NCBI GenBank assembly: GCA_018873225.1
Contig: JAEILZ010000005.1
Span: 1,116,001 to 1,180,000 of the forward strand
Direction: 5' to 3'
From: [Phialemoniopsis] sp. UDSM-2020
Taxonomy: Eukaryota; Ascomycota; Sordariomycetes; Thyridiales; Thyridiaceae
DNA: 64,000 nt
Under the pieces are notes generated by a model that ran no database searches, was not told the origin of the DNA, and saw only the letters and a list, made by a program, of their open reading frames with translations. Shown here one piece after another: positions 14,009-23,667 of this stretch. How positions within the stretch are numbered: the first letter of the stretch is position 1; each line of letters begins with the position of its first letter. Both the position numbers and the translations under genes were made by a program.

Positions 14009-15146
14009 CTAACCCCGAGTCTTATGCTGATATGGAAGCGTCCCTTTGCCGTCCAACAACTCAGCCACATATGTCTCGAACGGTATAGGTTTGAAATCTG
14101 GATACAAATCCTTCGCATCGAGATATCCAAGGTACTTGGCATACTCTGGAACGTTATCGCCGCGGATGCCCCATGAATATCGATACTGCAAAGACCAAAG
14201 CTGCATCTTTGCCCACGCATCTTTCGATTCTCTGGCCTGGGCGATTTGCTCTAGTAGTTGGCCCTCCGACACCTACTCACGCACCGGGCACTCAGTAACT
14301 AGGAGCTTGTCAAATAGAATACTTGCTTGGCTTGACTTACCAATTGCCTCTCAAGTTTCTCTCCGCTAAGCTTCTCGAGCAGAACGTAGATCTGGTTCTG
14401 AGACAAGAGTTCGTTATAAGCAAAGACGAACTTGTTCAGAGTTCGTGGATCTTCGATGATCCTGGCGACATAGCGGCCGATATCCCTGACGTCTGTCCGG
14501 GCTGACAGAGTGTTTCCATCTCCTGTGATGGTGTCTGAGGGCGTGATGACAGCGTAGTTGATGCGTCCTGACGGTAGGCGCGGTACGGATATCTGGTACC
14601 ACCAACCAACATCGATGATCGTGTAGGGCAACTTGATCTTTTTGATGTGGTTGATTATTTCTTCCTTCTATGGGTGAGTCAGTTTTATTGTATCGAGTAG
14701 AGAATCCGCAGACACGAGACCTTTTCTCGCAGCTCCATGACACCCGTCGGTGGTGCGATTGTAGCAAACGTACACGGGATAAACCGCTTAACACCGGCAG
14801 TCTTGGCTGCATTCGCGAGAGGTATCTGCGCTGATAAAAGACCTGCATCAATGGCAGAGATGAGCACGTCCACACCGGACAGTATAGCGACAAGTGACTC
14901 TTCTGATCCATTGAGATCAATGGTCTTGAGCTTAACGCCTTGCTTTTCCAGCTCAATGTTGATGGGCTTGGTCAGAGAAGACTCTCTGACAAGTGCAATT
15001 ATCTCCTATGGAAGGCGCTTACTATCAGTTTACAGAGAGATCAATTGGATATGCGTTGCCAGGCTTACAAAGCTCGCTGATTGTAACAAGGCATTGACGA
15101 TCGACCCGCCGGTCTCGCCGGATGCTCCCACGATAGCTACCTTCAT
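14009..15146 (-). CDS. NmrA / isoflavone-reductase-like NAD(P)-binding protein
   Basis: Atypical short-chain dehydrogenase of the NmrA/IFR group; members act as NAD(P)H-dependent reductases or redox sensors. Four exons, 15146-15069, 15005-14721, 14667-14341 and 14272-14009, give 317 aa with every phase consistent. The N-terminal nucleotide motif is VAIVGASGETGGSIV. Later come VLISAIDAG, GVKRFIPCTFA, KLPYTIIDVGWWYQ and DVRDIGRYVARIIEDPRTLN, all typical of fungal members. Substrate cannot be read from sequence. It stands next to the accessory sugar region but shares no obvious promoter with it. Confidence 0.87.
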
Positions 15147-15774
15147 CTCAGTTCAATCTAAGCACGTCTTCTTCTTCGGCAATAGGTCGAATGAGCGTCA
15201 TAGAAAGGCCAAGGCCATGAGTCTCTGGTTGTAGCCCTAAACGCGGTCCGGGGGTTGGGACATGAGACTTATATGGTCACGCATAGCCCCTCATGTTTCC
15301 GATTTGTAATCATTTGACTGCCTGCGCGATGTAACAGCGTTGCCAGCACCAGAATATGTATTCATCAAAAGTTAATTGAAGCCAACCGTGGAGCGCGTAT
15401 ATTAAGTCTCCGTAGTATAGACCGAGGCCGAAGAGCAACTCAATCTTGATGTGTTGCGACTGAAGCTCGGGGGAGAGTCAGCTCCGATCCCGGTTCGGTC
15501 GCGTTCTCGTGTTCGGATGTGCATGTGTTTCGTCAGTCGTCAGTGGGCCTCGGAGACTTTTAGAGACTTGGACGCGAAACGGGCGAGTAATTCTAACTTT
15601 CCTGTAGCAAGACTCGTAACCCCTGATATACCGCCCTAGAATCAATTCGGTAAGCCTAGTCGAGTAGTCATTCAAGGCCGTTCCTCGCACATCATGTACG
15701 ATGAGGCATAGCACTGATAACGTGGCATTCGAATCTTGTGAATGGACCTGTGGTGTGTAGAACTTTTTTGAACT
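15147..15774. other. Intergenic
   Basis: About 630 bases upstream of the NmrA-like gene and downstream of the aldo-keto reductase. I see no coding or RNA feature. Confidence 0.5.
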
Positions 15775-16839
15775 TCAATTGCTCTTTACTACACGTTTCA
15801 GCTTAGGATCCCATCCCTCCTGTGGTATGGTAAACGTCCAATTTACCCAGTCCCCGAGAACCTTGTGTGCTTTGGCAAAAAGAGGTTGATCTTTGGTGAC
15901 TTGCTCTGGGTCGACACTTGGGTTCGACAGGTCACCGTGCAGAAGCTTCTTGGTGGCCTCGACGTTCTCTGTCAGCTCGGGCATGGTGCTGATACCCGTC
16001 AAGACAGAAACGCGGAAGCCAGGCTCGCTAGCCTCACATGCTCGCCATAGAGCATATCTCAAGGCCAGAGACGCCAAGCTCTCGCCTTGAGATTCCACGT
16101 AGTCCGCAAGATCCTGAGCCACAGCCCGCAACCCAGCCGGAGCCGGATGAAAGTCACCCAGCCGGCCACGGGGGACGCCTCCTTGACGGAGGAGTCCGAT
16201 TGCCAAGGGACTCGAGCTGCATACACAGCCAACGCCCGCCTCCCTGAAAGCTTGGAAGCCCTCGGATTCTAGTCGGTTGTTTTGTAGTGTCAGCTGGCCC
16301 CAGTTCTGTACAACGTCTATCGGTCTGCCATATCGTTCTCGGACTAGGAGGGCGCGGGAGATGAGAAGGTCGATGCGGTAGCTGGAGAGACCGACGTGTT
16401 TGATCTTCCCTTGCTTTACAAACTCGAGAAGCTCTCCAACAGCATCCAGTACTTCTTCGTCCGTGACTGCTTCGATGTCGTGGCAAAAGACCACGTCCAG
16501 GTATGATGTTCCCAGCCTCTCGAGAGATCTTGTGACCGACCGCCGCACGCCGGCCGAGGAGTAGTCCCATTGTTCTGATGCTACTCTGCCAACTTTGGTC
16601 ATGAGGATGTAATCGGACCTGGAGTAGGCACTAGTGACCTTTTCGTCTGCGAGCGCCTTGCCCAACAGTTGCTCCGAGGGTTCGTAGAACGGCGACGTGT
16701 CGATTGCGCGCAGGCCATGGTCGAAGGCTTGTCGTATGATCTCTGCTATGGGAAGTGAGGCAGGGTCTGGATGTGTCTGATAGCTGAAGCCAGCGCCACC
16801 TAGCACGAGTGGCGGCAAATTCAGGGCTGCTGCACCCAT
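15775..16839 (-). CDS. Aldo-keto reductase, aldose / D-arabinose dehydrogenase type
   Basis: NAD(P)-dependent oxidoreductase with a TIM-barrel fold, 354 aa in one exon. The catalytic tetrad is visible: Asp and Tyr in RAIDTSPFYEPSEQLLG, Lys in YILMTKVGR and His in DVVFCHDIE. Further blocks are IKHVGLSSYRIDLL and SPLAIGLLRQGG. The set resembles the L-galactose / D-arabinose 1-dehydrogenase branch (yeast Ara2-like), which oxidises free aldoses to lactones. It is divergent from the L-rhamnonate dehydratase with 444 bases between the starts, so I infer a sugar 1-dehydrogenase that feeds an aldonic acid to that enzyme. The known fungal L-rhamnose dehydrogenase is a short-chain dehydrogenase, so this would be an alternative enzyme. 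Confidence 0.88.
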   Translation of the reverse strand: MGAAALNLPPLVLGGAGFSYQTHPDPASLPIAEIIRQAFDHGLRAIDTSPFYEPSEQLLGKALADEKVTSAYSRSDYILMTKVGRVASEQWDYSSAGVRRSVTRSLERLGTSYLDVVFCHDIEAVTDEEVLDAVGELLEFVKQGKIKHVGLSSYRIDLLISRALLVRERYGRPIDVVQNWGQLTLQNNRLESEGFQAFREAGVGCVCSSSPLAIGLLRQGGVPRGRLGDFHPAPAGLRAVAQDLADYVESQGESLASLALRYALWRACEASEPGFRVSVLTGISTMPELTENVEATKKLLHGDLSNPSVDPEQVTKDQPLFAKAHKVLGDWVNWTFTIPQEGWDPKLKRVVKSN

Positions 16840-17283
16840 GGTGTTGACAGTATCAGGCGCTGCGAGTTCGGCCCTTGGTTGATCATACGACTTCTCGAGT
16901 GTGCAATGTCGCAGTCACAGGGGGCATATCAATCTTCATCAACATTTCTTTTCGCACTCGGAGATCAGTCCTGCGCTAAACTCTAGACCCCGCACCGAAG
17001 CTCTCGTGGAGCTGGCGCATTTCTACTTTCGGGGCTTGTGGATGGCGTTAACACACTTTGAGGAGCATTTTCCCTCTTGGAATAGCTCCATTGATTGTCC
17101 ACATTGGGGAATTTCGCCCGGACACCACCGCCACCCCGCGACATCTCCGAGGTCCCCCGCACCCCGCAGAAAGAGATGACCACGTCTTATATGGGAGCTA
17201 CGCGAGGGATAGAGCTTTATCCCAGGCACAAACACACGCAAATTCTACACTGACCGCGTGTACCATCCCTCCATCAGACCACA
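16840..17283. promoter_or_regulatory. Divergent promoter, aldo-keto reductase / L-rhamnonate dehydratase
   Basis: 444 bases between two outward-facing start codons. It contains the shared 14-base element at 17110-17123. No internal gene is supported. Confidence 0.6.
17110..17123 (+). promoter_or_regulatory. Shared 14-base element, copy 1
   Basis: AATTTCGCCCGGAC, 160 bases before the L-rhamnonate dehydratase ATG and 271 bases before the aldo-keto reductase ATG. An identical copy lies at 22140-22153 and a 12/14 copy at 34727-34740, each in another divergent promoter of this region. The CGCCCGG core would suit a Zn2Cys6 regulator, but the binding protein is unknown. Confidence 0.5.
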
Positions 17284-18540
17284 ATGGCGTCCCCGACCGC
17301 CCATCCCCGAATCGCCGCCGTGCGGACCTTCCTGGTCGCCCCGGACCCCAGGAAGACCGAGGGCGACAAGCCGGGCTCCTGGCTCTACTACCAGGAGATC
17401 GCCAACCCCATGTCCAAGTACCCCAAGTACAAAGGGTTCCGCGAGAGCTGGGGCGTCGACGTGCTCAAGGACTTTTGCGTCGAGATCGAGGCCACGGACG
17501 GCACCAAGGGCTTCGCCATTGGCCACGGCGGCTTCGTCGGCTGTTTCCTGGCCGAGGAGCACTTCAAGCGCTTCCTCATCGGCGCCGACCCGCGCGACAC
17601 AAACATCATCTGGGACCAGATGTACCGCGGCTCCCAGCACTACGGCAGGCGGGGCATCACCATGATGATCATCAGCGTCATCGACCTCGCGCTCTGGGAC
17701 TTGCTGGGCAAGATCCGCGGGGAGCCGGTGTATAAGCTCATCGGAGGCCAGACGAAAGAACACCTCACCGCCTACTGCACCGGCCCTCACGTCGACGTAT
17801 CTCGTGAACAAGGTTACTGGGGCGGCAAGGTGCCTCTGCCCTACGCCCCTTCCGAACCCAACAGTCTCCAAAAGAACTACGACGTGCTCGCCGCACACCG
17901 TGCCAAGGCTGGTCCTGGCTATCCGTTGATGGTGGACTGCTACATGTCACTCAACATTCCCTACGCCATCAAGTTGATCAACAAATGCTCCGATCTCGAT
18001 ATCGAATGGTGGGAGGAGGTGCTCAGCCCGGATGACCATGAGGGCTACGGGCAGCTTAGGCAGGCATTGCCACACATTCGGTGGGCGACGGGGGAACATG
18101 AATACACGCGATACGGCTTCAGAAAGCTGATCGAGAGCCGTCTCCTCGATGTTCTGCAGCCGGACGTCATGTGGTGTGGTGGTCTCACAGAGCTTGTGCG
18201 CATCGCGACACATGCCGCCGCGTACGACATCGATATCGTCCCGCATGGTACCAGCCACTACACGGTGCACTTCTGCATGTCCCAGCCCAACGCACCACTC
18301 ATCGAGTACGTGGCCTACTCTCCAGATGGCCGTAGTGTGGCACCTGTGCACGGTGACTTTTTTGTCAAGGAGCCGTTGCCTACGAACGGCAAGGTCGGCG
18401 TGGAGGAGTTTAACAAACCTGGGTTCGGACTCGAGGTCAGCCCTCATGTGAAGCTGGTACCGGCGACGGATTTGTTGAAGCCATTCTACGACATTTTTGG
18501 TAGTGCTTGGAAGCCCGAGCAGACGGAGGGATCACAATAA
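17284..18540 (+). CDS. L-rhamnonate dehydratase (enolase superfamily)
   Basis: Dehydrates L-rhamnonate to 2-keto-3-deoxy-L-rhamnonate, third step of the fungal non-phosphorylating L-rhamnose route (LRA3-type). Single exon, 418 aa. It follows bacterial RhmD along its length: PMSKYPKYKGFRESWG, DLALWDLLGKIRGEPVYKL, then the Mg2+ ligands of the barrel in LMVDCYMS, EWWEEVLSP and WATGEHEYTR, LQPDVMWCGGLTELV, and the catalytic His region IVPHGTSHYT. Related L-fuconate or galactonate dehydratases are possible alternatives, but the N-terminal block fits rhamnonate best. Stop is 36 bases from the stop of the convergent HET gene. Probably cytosolic. Confidence 0.92.
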   Translation: MASPTAHPRIAAVRTFLVAPDPRKTEGDKPGSWLYYQEIANPMSKYPKYKGFRESWGVDVLKDFCVEIEATDGTKGFAIGHGGFVGCFLAEEHFKRFLIGADPRDTNIIWDQMYRGSQHYGRRGITMMIISVIDLALWDLLGKIRGEPVYKLIGGQTKEHLTAYCTGPHVDVSREQGYWGGKVPLPYAPSEPNSLQKNYDVLAAHRAKAGPGYPLMVDCYMSLNIPYAIKLINKCSDLDIEWWEEVLSPDDHEGYGQLRQALPHIRWATGEHEYTRYGFRKLIESRLLDVLQPDVMWCGGLTELVRIATHAAAYDIDIVPHGTSHYTVHFCMSQPNAPLIEYVAYSPDGRSVAPVHGDFFVKEPLPTNGKVGVEEFNKPGFGLEVSPHVKLVPATDLLKPFYDIFGSAWKPEQTEGSQ

Positions 18541-18576
18541 ACAACGCAGTTAATGACAAGAACATAAACAGAGTCT

Positions 18577-20737
18577 TCATTGCAGCACTACTTGGGTAAA
18601 GAGTGAACTACCGGCGGCCCAATCATTAATCATATCCCCATCACTTTCATGATCTTGATATTCCAATTGCGGTAATGTTACCAAGTATCCGCGTTGAGAA
18701 AAGGCTTCGAGATGTCCTACTCGTTCAGCCGTTGTCCCATCAGAAGATATGACAAGCATTTTGGTCTCTCGGCCGCCGATGAGCTCCTCAGATACCTCGA
18801 TCTCTGTAAAGCTGATTGCAAGCAACGTAGATCCTGGTGAGACCTCGCGATATAATTCTAGGCGAAATGCCAGACGATGATCGCTACAGCCAGCCAGCTC
18901 CGTTTGTGAGCATGCCCATGCCAGCCATTGAGGCTCGGGGTCAACACCGAAGAAGTGGTAATCATTCCCGGTCTGAAAAAAATCAGGCTGGAACAACCCA
19001 AAGGATATTGCAACGGTAAACACGTCAAGCCGTAGCGACCACTGACAATACTCTAATGAGATCTGTGTGAGGAATGTCGTGTCGGCGTCCTTGAGGTTCA
19101 TCCATGAGTTATTTGATATCAAGAGCGAAACCTGGCACGCAGGATCAATCTCAGAGTCAAGACTCTCAACAACTTGGAGCATGTTCGAAAAGTAGGATAC
19201 TGTGCCATCCCATCCTGTCCATGACCAACTTGGGAAGTCATTTCGTCGTTTGACTTTTCGCCCTGCGAAACGCTCCCAGATCCACCAGTTTAGACTGAGA
19301 AGGAAGCTCTGGCTTAGTGTAGTGCCATTACGCAAGAAAACAGGCACGCCACAGAGATGATAGATAGGCTCATGGTCGTCATCTTGCAACCTGCGAAGCA
19401 CCCCCAAGAGTGCGTTGAGTGCATCGCTCTGTCGTGACATTTCCCTTCGGGTGTATTCCTCGATATGCGTGTACACTTGCTCCCGTGGAGGCCTGCCTCT
19501 GCGGCCGAACAGCATATTTACCCAGCTGGTGGTGACGTTGTAGCTGGTCTCGCGGCAATGCGATTCAGCGCACTCAAACGTGACCTCCTTGTCGGTGAAG
19601 ACAATTCGACGCCGCGAGCAGATACCCTCCTGATATGTCCAAGCCCTGCTCCCCCATGTTGACCTCCGAACCACCCATTTTGGGTCCTCGCATGCTTCTT
19701 GTAGTATGTAGTTACCAACGGTGGCAACGGGTCGACAATGTCGTCGGACATGGCTGCTACCAGGCAGCCCATAGGTCGGGTTATTTCCCGCGGCAGCAAT
19801 AATTGTGAAATCTGCTTGTCGGTAGATAACATCCATCTTGCAGATCTGATCGAGCTTTATTCGTTCGTCCCGGCCATTGATACAATATCGATCTACCCAT
19901 AGATATCCGATATCAAGCCTTTTGCAAAGATCAATGGCATCTAATATCGTCAAGGGAACATCGACCTCACTGAGGCTATATAGGTCTTGCGGTGGTTGAG
20001 TTTGCTCAACTCCCCAGACGTAACTCAACGCTGCATATTTACAACCACCCTGGGCCTCTTCAAGCTGCCTAGTATTCACATTGATGACTTTCAATGCAGG
20101 TATGGCTATATGCTCCTCTAAGCTGCATTCCGGACCATGGTAATGCCGGCAAGTCTCTAGCCAGCTTTGCAAAAGCTCAAGGTTGATGTTTTCGTCTAGC
20201 AAACGAGACAAGGGGGCTGTTACCACACGTCGATCTCCACGGTGCAGAGTCAAACTCATCCCGCATATGAGGCCTAATTTACCAACCCTAGGGTAAGTTA
20301 GCTCGCGAGATTTCTCCCCAATAAACGCAGGGCGGCAGAACATACAATCCCAGAGGCTGGTCGTCATAAGGGAGAGTCTTCATCTCAATAACTTCCCCTC
20401 CTTTTTGGTGTTGGCAGAGGATATCGTATATCAATGAGCATACTCTGCAATTAAGGTCAACGGCACCGCCGCCGAATGAGCGGACTGTGCGTTTCTTCCT
20501 CCCCATTGAAACAATGGCCGCATCCCAATCGATGCTGGCACATTCGCGGCAGACACCAACCTCGGCCATTTTCATGTAGTTTGTAGGATAGCTAGAATAT
20601 GAAGGTTGTTGTTCTTCATTGATTTGCGCAATGTAGTTGAGTAAATCGCTCCCAATGATCGGACCATCGAGGGGGGCTGTGCTTGGGCGCCAATAACAAG
20701 CCACGCTAAGGATGTGTGAAGGGAACTTTGGGGACAT
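18577..20737 (-). CDS. HET-domain protein (heterokaryon incompatibility type)
   Basis: Fungal allorecognition-type protein; members can trigger cell death on fusion of unlike strains. Two exons, 20737-20346 and 20287-18577, with a 58 nt intron (donor GTATGT, branch GCTAAC), give 700 aa. The N-terminus has a CxxC pair (VCRECAS and LNCRVCSL), common ahead of HET domains. The HET core follows: YAALSYVWG, IGYLWVDRYCING, CKMDVIYRQADFTIIAA and GSRAWTYQEGICSRRRIVF. A start at 20575 (MKMAEVGVCREC) is equally plausible and gives a shorter protein. Codon use is much less GC-rich than in flanking metabolic genes, so it looks accessory. It sits between catabolic genes without evident functional link. Confidence 0.88.
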
Positions 20738-20781
20738 ACTACAAATATTCTTTTTTCTCTATTGCTCTAGGTACTTTGGTT

Positions 20782-21816
20782 CTAGTAGCCATCTGACCGT
20801 AGGACCAAGTTGATGAGATCCTTGCCAGCATGTAACCGCTTCAAGTTCTCATCCAGGATGTCTATCGTCCGCGGCATGTACTCCTCCGACACCCCAGAGA
20901 CATGCGGCGTGACTATGGCATTCTTGGCCGACCACAGCGGGTGTCCGTCCGGTAACGGCTCGGGATCCGTAACATCCAAGCCCGCGCCCGCAAGCGTGCC
21001 ATAATTGAGCGCCTCCACAAGGTCATCCGTCCTGATTATATCGCCTCGCGCAAGGTTGATCACGTAGCACCCCTTCAACTTGTCAAACTGCTTCTTGCCC
21101 AGCGACCCGCGCGTCTTGTCCGTCGACGGCGTCGACACCACCAGCACGTCCGGGCGCGCCGCCTCGAGAAACGCGTCGAGGTCGCCGTGGTGCCACGACT
21201 CCGGCAGCTCGCCCTCCGGATCCCCCGTGTTCTTGGGCGTAAACGTCGCGCTGCGCCGCTGCTCCGGGCTCGCCTTCTCGTGCAGCGTGTACGCGACGAC
21301 GCGCATGCCGCACGCCGCCGCGATGCGCGCCGTGTGCCGCGCGATGGCCCCGTAGCCCATGAACCCGATCGTCTTGCCCAGCAGGTCGCCGCGGGGCCTG
21401 TACTCGGGCGCGCGCCACTTCGCCTCGGCTTGCCAACGAAGGAGCGTCGGGAGCTGGCGGTAGTAGGCGAGCAGCGTGGCGATGGCCCACTCTGCGATCT
21501 GGGGCGCGTGGACGCCGCCGTTGCGCGTCCAGATGACGGACTGGTCGTGCAGCAGGGGCGCGTCGAGGGCTTGGTTGATGCCGCCGCTGTAGAGGTGCGT
21601 CCACTTCAGCTTGGGCACCTGCGCGCGGTCCTTGGGGAAGAGGTAGAGTGTTAGGTGGACGGTGGCTCTCGCCCAGTCTTCTGCGGGCACGATGTCGACA
21701 TCTTTAGTGTTGTAGTGGATGATCTCGATGCCCGGCTGTAGCTGCTTGAGACGGGCGTAGCTGTCCTCGAACGGAGGGATCGGGATCGTGACGAGGAGGA
21801 TTTCGTTGTTCGCCAT
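20782..21816 (-). CDS. D-isomer-specific 2-hydroxyacid dehydrogenase
   Basis: NAD(P)-dependent dehydrogenase reducing 2-oxo acids or oxidising D-2-hydroxyacids; 344 aa, single exon. The nucleotide motif is GKTIGFMGYGAIARH. Catalytic residues are in place: Arg in INLARGDIIRTDDLVEAL, Glu in DVTDPEPLPDGHPLW and His in ATPHVSGVSEEY. I start at MANNEILLV (21816), since 25 more residues from the ATG at 21891 are polar and outside the family. Divergent from the dioxygenase gene across a promoter carrying the shared 14-base element, so probably co-regulated. In a deoxy-sugar pathway it could reduce or oxidise a keto-acid product; substrate unknown. Confidence 0.9.
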   Translation of the reverse strand: MANNEILLVTIPIPPFEDSYARLKQLQPGIEIIHYNTKDVDIVPAEDWARATVHLTLYLFPKDRAQVPKLKWTHLYSGGINQALDAPLLHDQSVIWTRNGGVHAPQIAEWAIATLLAYYRQLPTLLRWQAEAKWRAPEYRPRGDLLGKTIGFMGYGAIARHTARIAAACGMRVVAYTLHEKASPEQRRSATFTPKNTGDPEGELPESWHHGDLDAFLEAARPDVLVVSTPSTDKTRGSLGKKQFDKLKGCYVINLARGDIIRTDDLVEALNYGTLAGAGLDVTDPEPLPDGHPLWSAKNAIVTPHVSGVSEEYMPRTIDILDENLKRLHAGKDLINLVLRSDGY

Positions 21817-22383
21817 GTTTTTGCTGCCACTTTGACGGTTGCCCTTTCCCAAAAACTGCTCCTGGTCACGGACTGAGTGAAGCGTGCGCATGGGATATCC
21901 TTTCCATGACTTTGAGGCGGAGCTCCCTCTTACGGACAGCCGCGAAGCTTCACGACTCTGCTACCCCTCCATCGCCATTAGCTCATCCACTTCAGGGATT
22001 GCGTTTGCTAGATCCATGCTCGTGGTAATGTTCCCCGGGCCAGAACTGTCAAATCGCGCTAGGTGCGGGGAATGTGGGCCAGCTAGGGTGGTAGCAAGGT
22101 TCGTGATGACGATCCGGGGAGCCGAAGATCTAAAGAGGAAATTTCGCCCGGACCAAGCAAATCATCCCGGTGTTGGACACTCCGACCAGATGTGAGTGTC
22201 GGTGCTACCTATATCAGGAATTCGAGATAGGCTTGGATCTGTGATGGCATTCGCTGTGAAGATCAAGAGGCCACAGCCCGATCCCGATAGCCTCTCTATA
22301 AGACCCTCACTTGTCGTGTGGGCGTCTTCATCCTCTTCAAGACCACATCGAAAAGAAACAGTCAAAGACCACGAGTCCCAAAG
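21817..22383. promoter_or_regulatory. Divergent promoter, 2-hydroxyacid dehydrogenase / dioxygenase
   Basis: 567 bases between two outward-facing start codons, holding the second exact copy of the shared 14-base element. No gene is supported inside. Confidence 0.6.
22140..22153 (+). promoter_or_regulatory. Shared 14-base element, copy 2
   Basis: AATTTCGCCCGGAC, identical to 17110-17123 and in the same orientation. It lies 231 bases before the dioxygenase ATG and 324 bases before the dehydrogenase ATG. Confidence 0.5.
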
Positions 22384-23464
22384 ATGCCGCACCGAATAGA
22401 AGAGCGCCTCGCCGTCAACGACGGCCCTCTCGAGCCATCCGAGGTCGACCGCCTTAAACCGTCGGACCCGAATCTCCCCCTCGAGGAACTCCGGAAGAGC
22501 TTCGAAGAAAATGGCTACCTCTATCTCAAGGGCCTTTTGCCCAGGAAAGATGTCCTCAAGTCAAGAGAAGAATACTTCAAGTTCCTCGCACCGAGCGGGG
22601 TGCTGCAGCCGAACTCGGAGCCTGTCGAGGGAATCTTTGACTCGGCGAGGGACGTGGACGAGTTCCCGGGCATCGGCGTGGGAAGGGTGGACAACAACGT
22701 CGGTCCCGAGCAAAAGTCAAAAGACTTTGTCACGCTAGCTATCGACGCGCACGGGCAGGAGTGGTACAACGAGGACCTGTGCAAGCACCCTGTTCTGCTC
22801 GACTTCATGGCGCGGTTCACAGAATGGGGCTCCAAGACCCTCCCCCTCGAGCGGACACTGCTGCGCAACAACATCCCCAACACAAAGGCAATCGGCGTCC
22901 ACTACGACCAAATATTCCTGAGATACGGAGAGCCGACGAGTATCACGGTGTGGGTGCCCATGGGCGACATCGAGCTTCACGGCGGCGGCCTCATCTACCT
23001 AGAGAACGGACACGTCCTGGGCAAGAAGTTTGAGGAAGAGTTCACCACGAAAGCCATGGCGGACGGTCTTACGCCTGAGCAGGCCAAGTCAGCCTTCAAC
23101 CAGAACATGCTGGAGAGCGGCGTGCTCACCGATGGGCCGGCACAGTTTGGGCGCACGCACAAGAGGCGATGGTTGGTGACTGACTACGAGGCTGGAGATG
23201 TTGTTCTGCACACACCGTACATGGCAAGTCCCATCCAATTCTCAAATATGTGATCTGTGACTAATCGAACGTAGATCCACGCCTCGACCGTCAACACCGC
23301 TCCGAGCAACAAGATTCGTCTTGCAACAGACCTGCGGTTTGTTGACTCATCAAGACCTTGGGACGAGGTTCGTCACCCCTCTTTCAGCGACGTTTGTGAG
23401 CCGTCAATACTGACATGTCCCAAAGCGCTGGTCACAACAGTTCAGAGTAGGCGATGGAGTCTGA
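22384..23464 (+). CDS. Phytanoyl-CoA dioxygenase (PhyH) family protein
   Basis: Non-haem Fe(II)/2-oxoglutarate dioxygenase. Exons 22384-23223, 23275-23367 and 23426-23464 give 323 aa. Iron ligands are visible: HxD in AIGVHYDQIF and the distal His in YMIHASTVN; the 2-oxoglutarate Arg is likely in NKIRLATDLRF. FEENGYLYLKGLL near residue 40 is the usual PhyH start. The first intron has a GC donor (ATG|GCAAGT), and without splicing it the distal His and Arg would be lost. Substrate unknown; family members act on acyl-CoAs, secondary metabolites and small acids. The promoter element it shares with the rhamnonate dehydratase suggests a role in the same catabolic programme. Confidence 0.88.
23224..23274 (+). 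other. Non-canonical GC-AG intron in the PhyH gene
   Basis: 51 nt, donor ATG|GCAAGT, branch GACTAAT, acceptor CGTAG|ATC. Reading through gives a stop ten codons later; splicing restores the conserved IHAS block. Confidence 0.8.
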
Positions 23465-23667
23465 TGTTGTGTCGTCTTAGCATCATAACCTGCGATTGCT
23501 TATTCGCATCTTGCGGCTGTTCGATAGATAAGAATGCAAACTTGTTGAAGTTACCAAACAATGCAATCAGGCCCCAGTTTCGGAATACACTGGTGTCAAG
23601 GCCGGGTGATTTTCTAAATGGTGGATGGCTTTCGAATCTAGCCTCGTGAGTAAGTCGAGTAGCTTGG

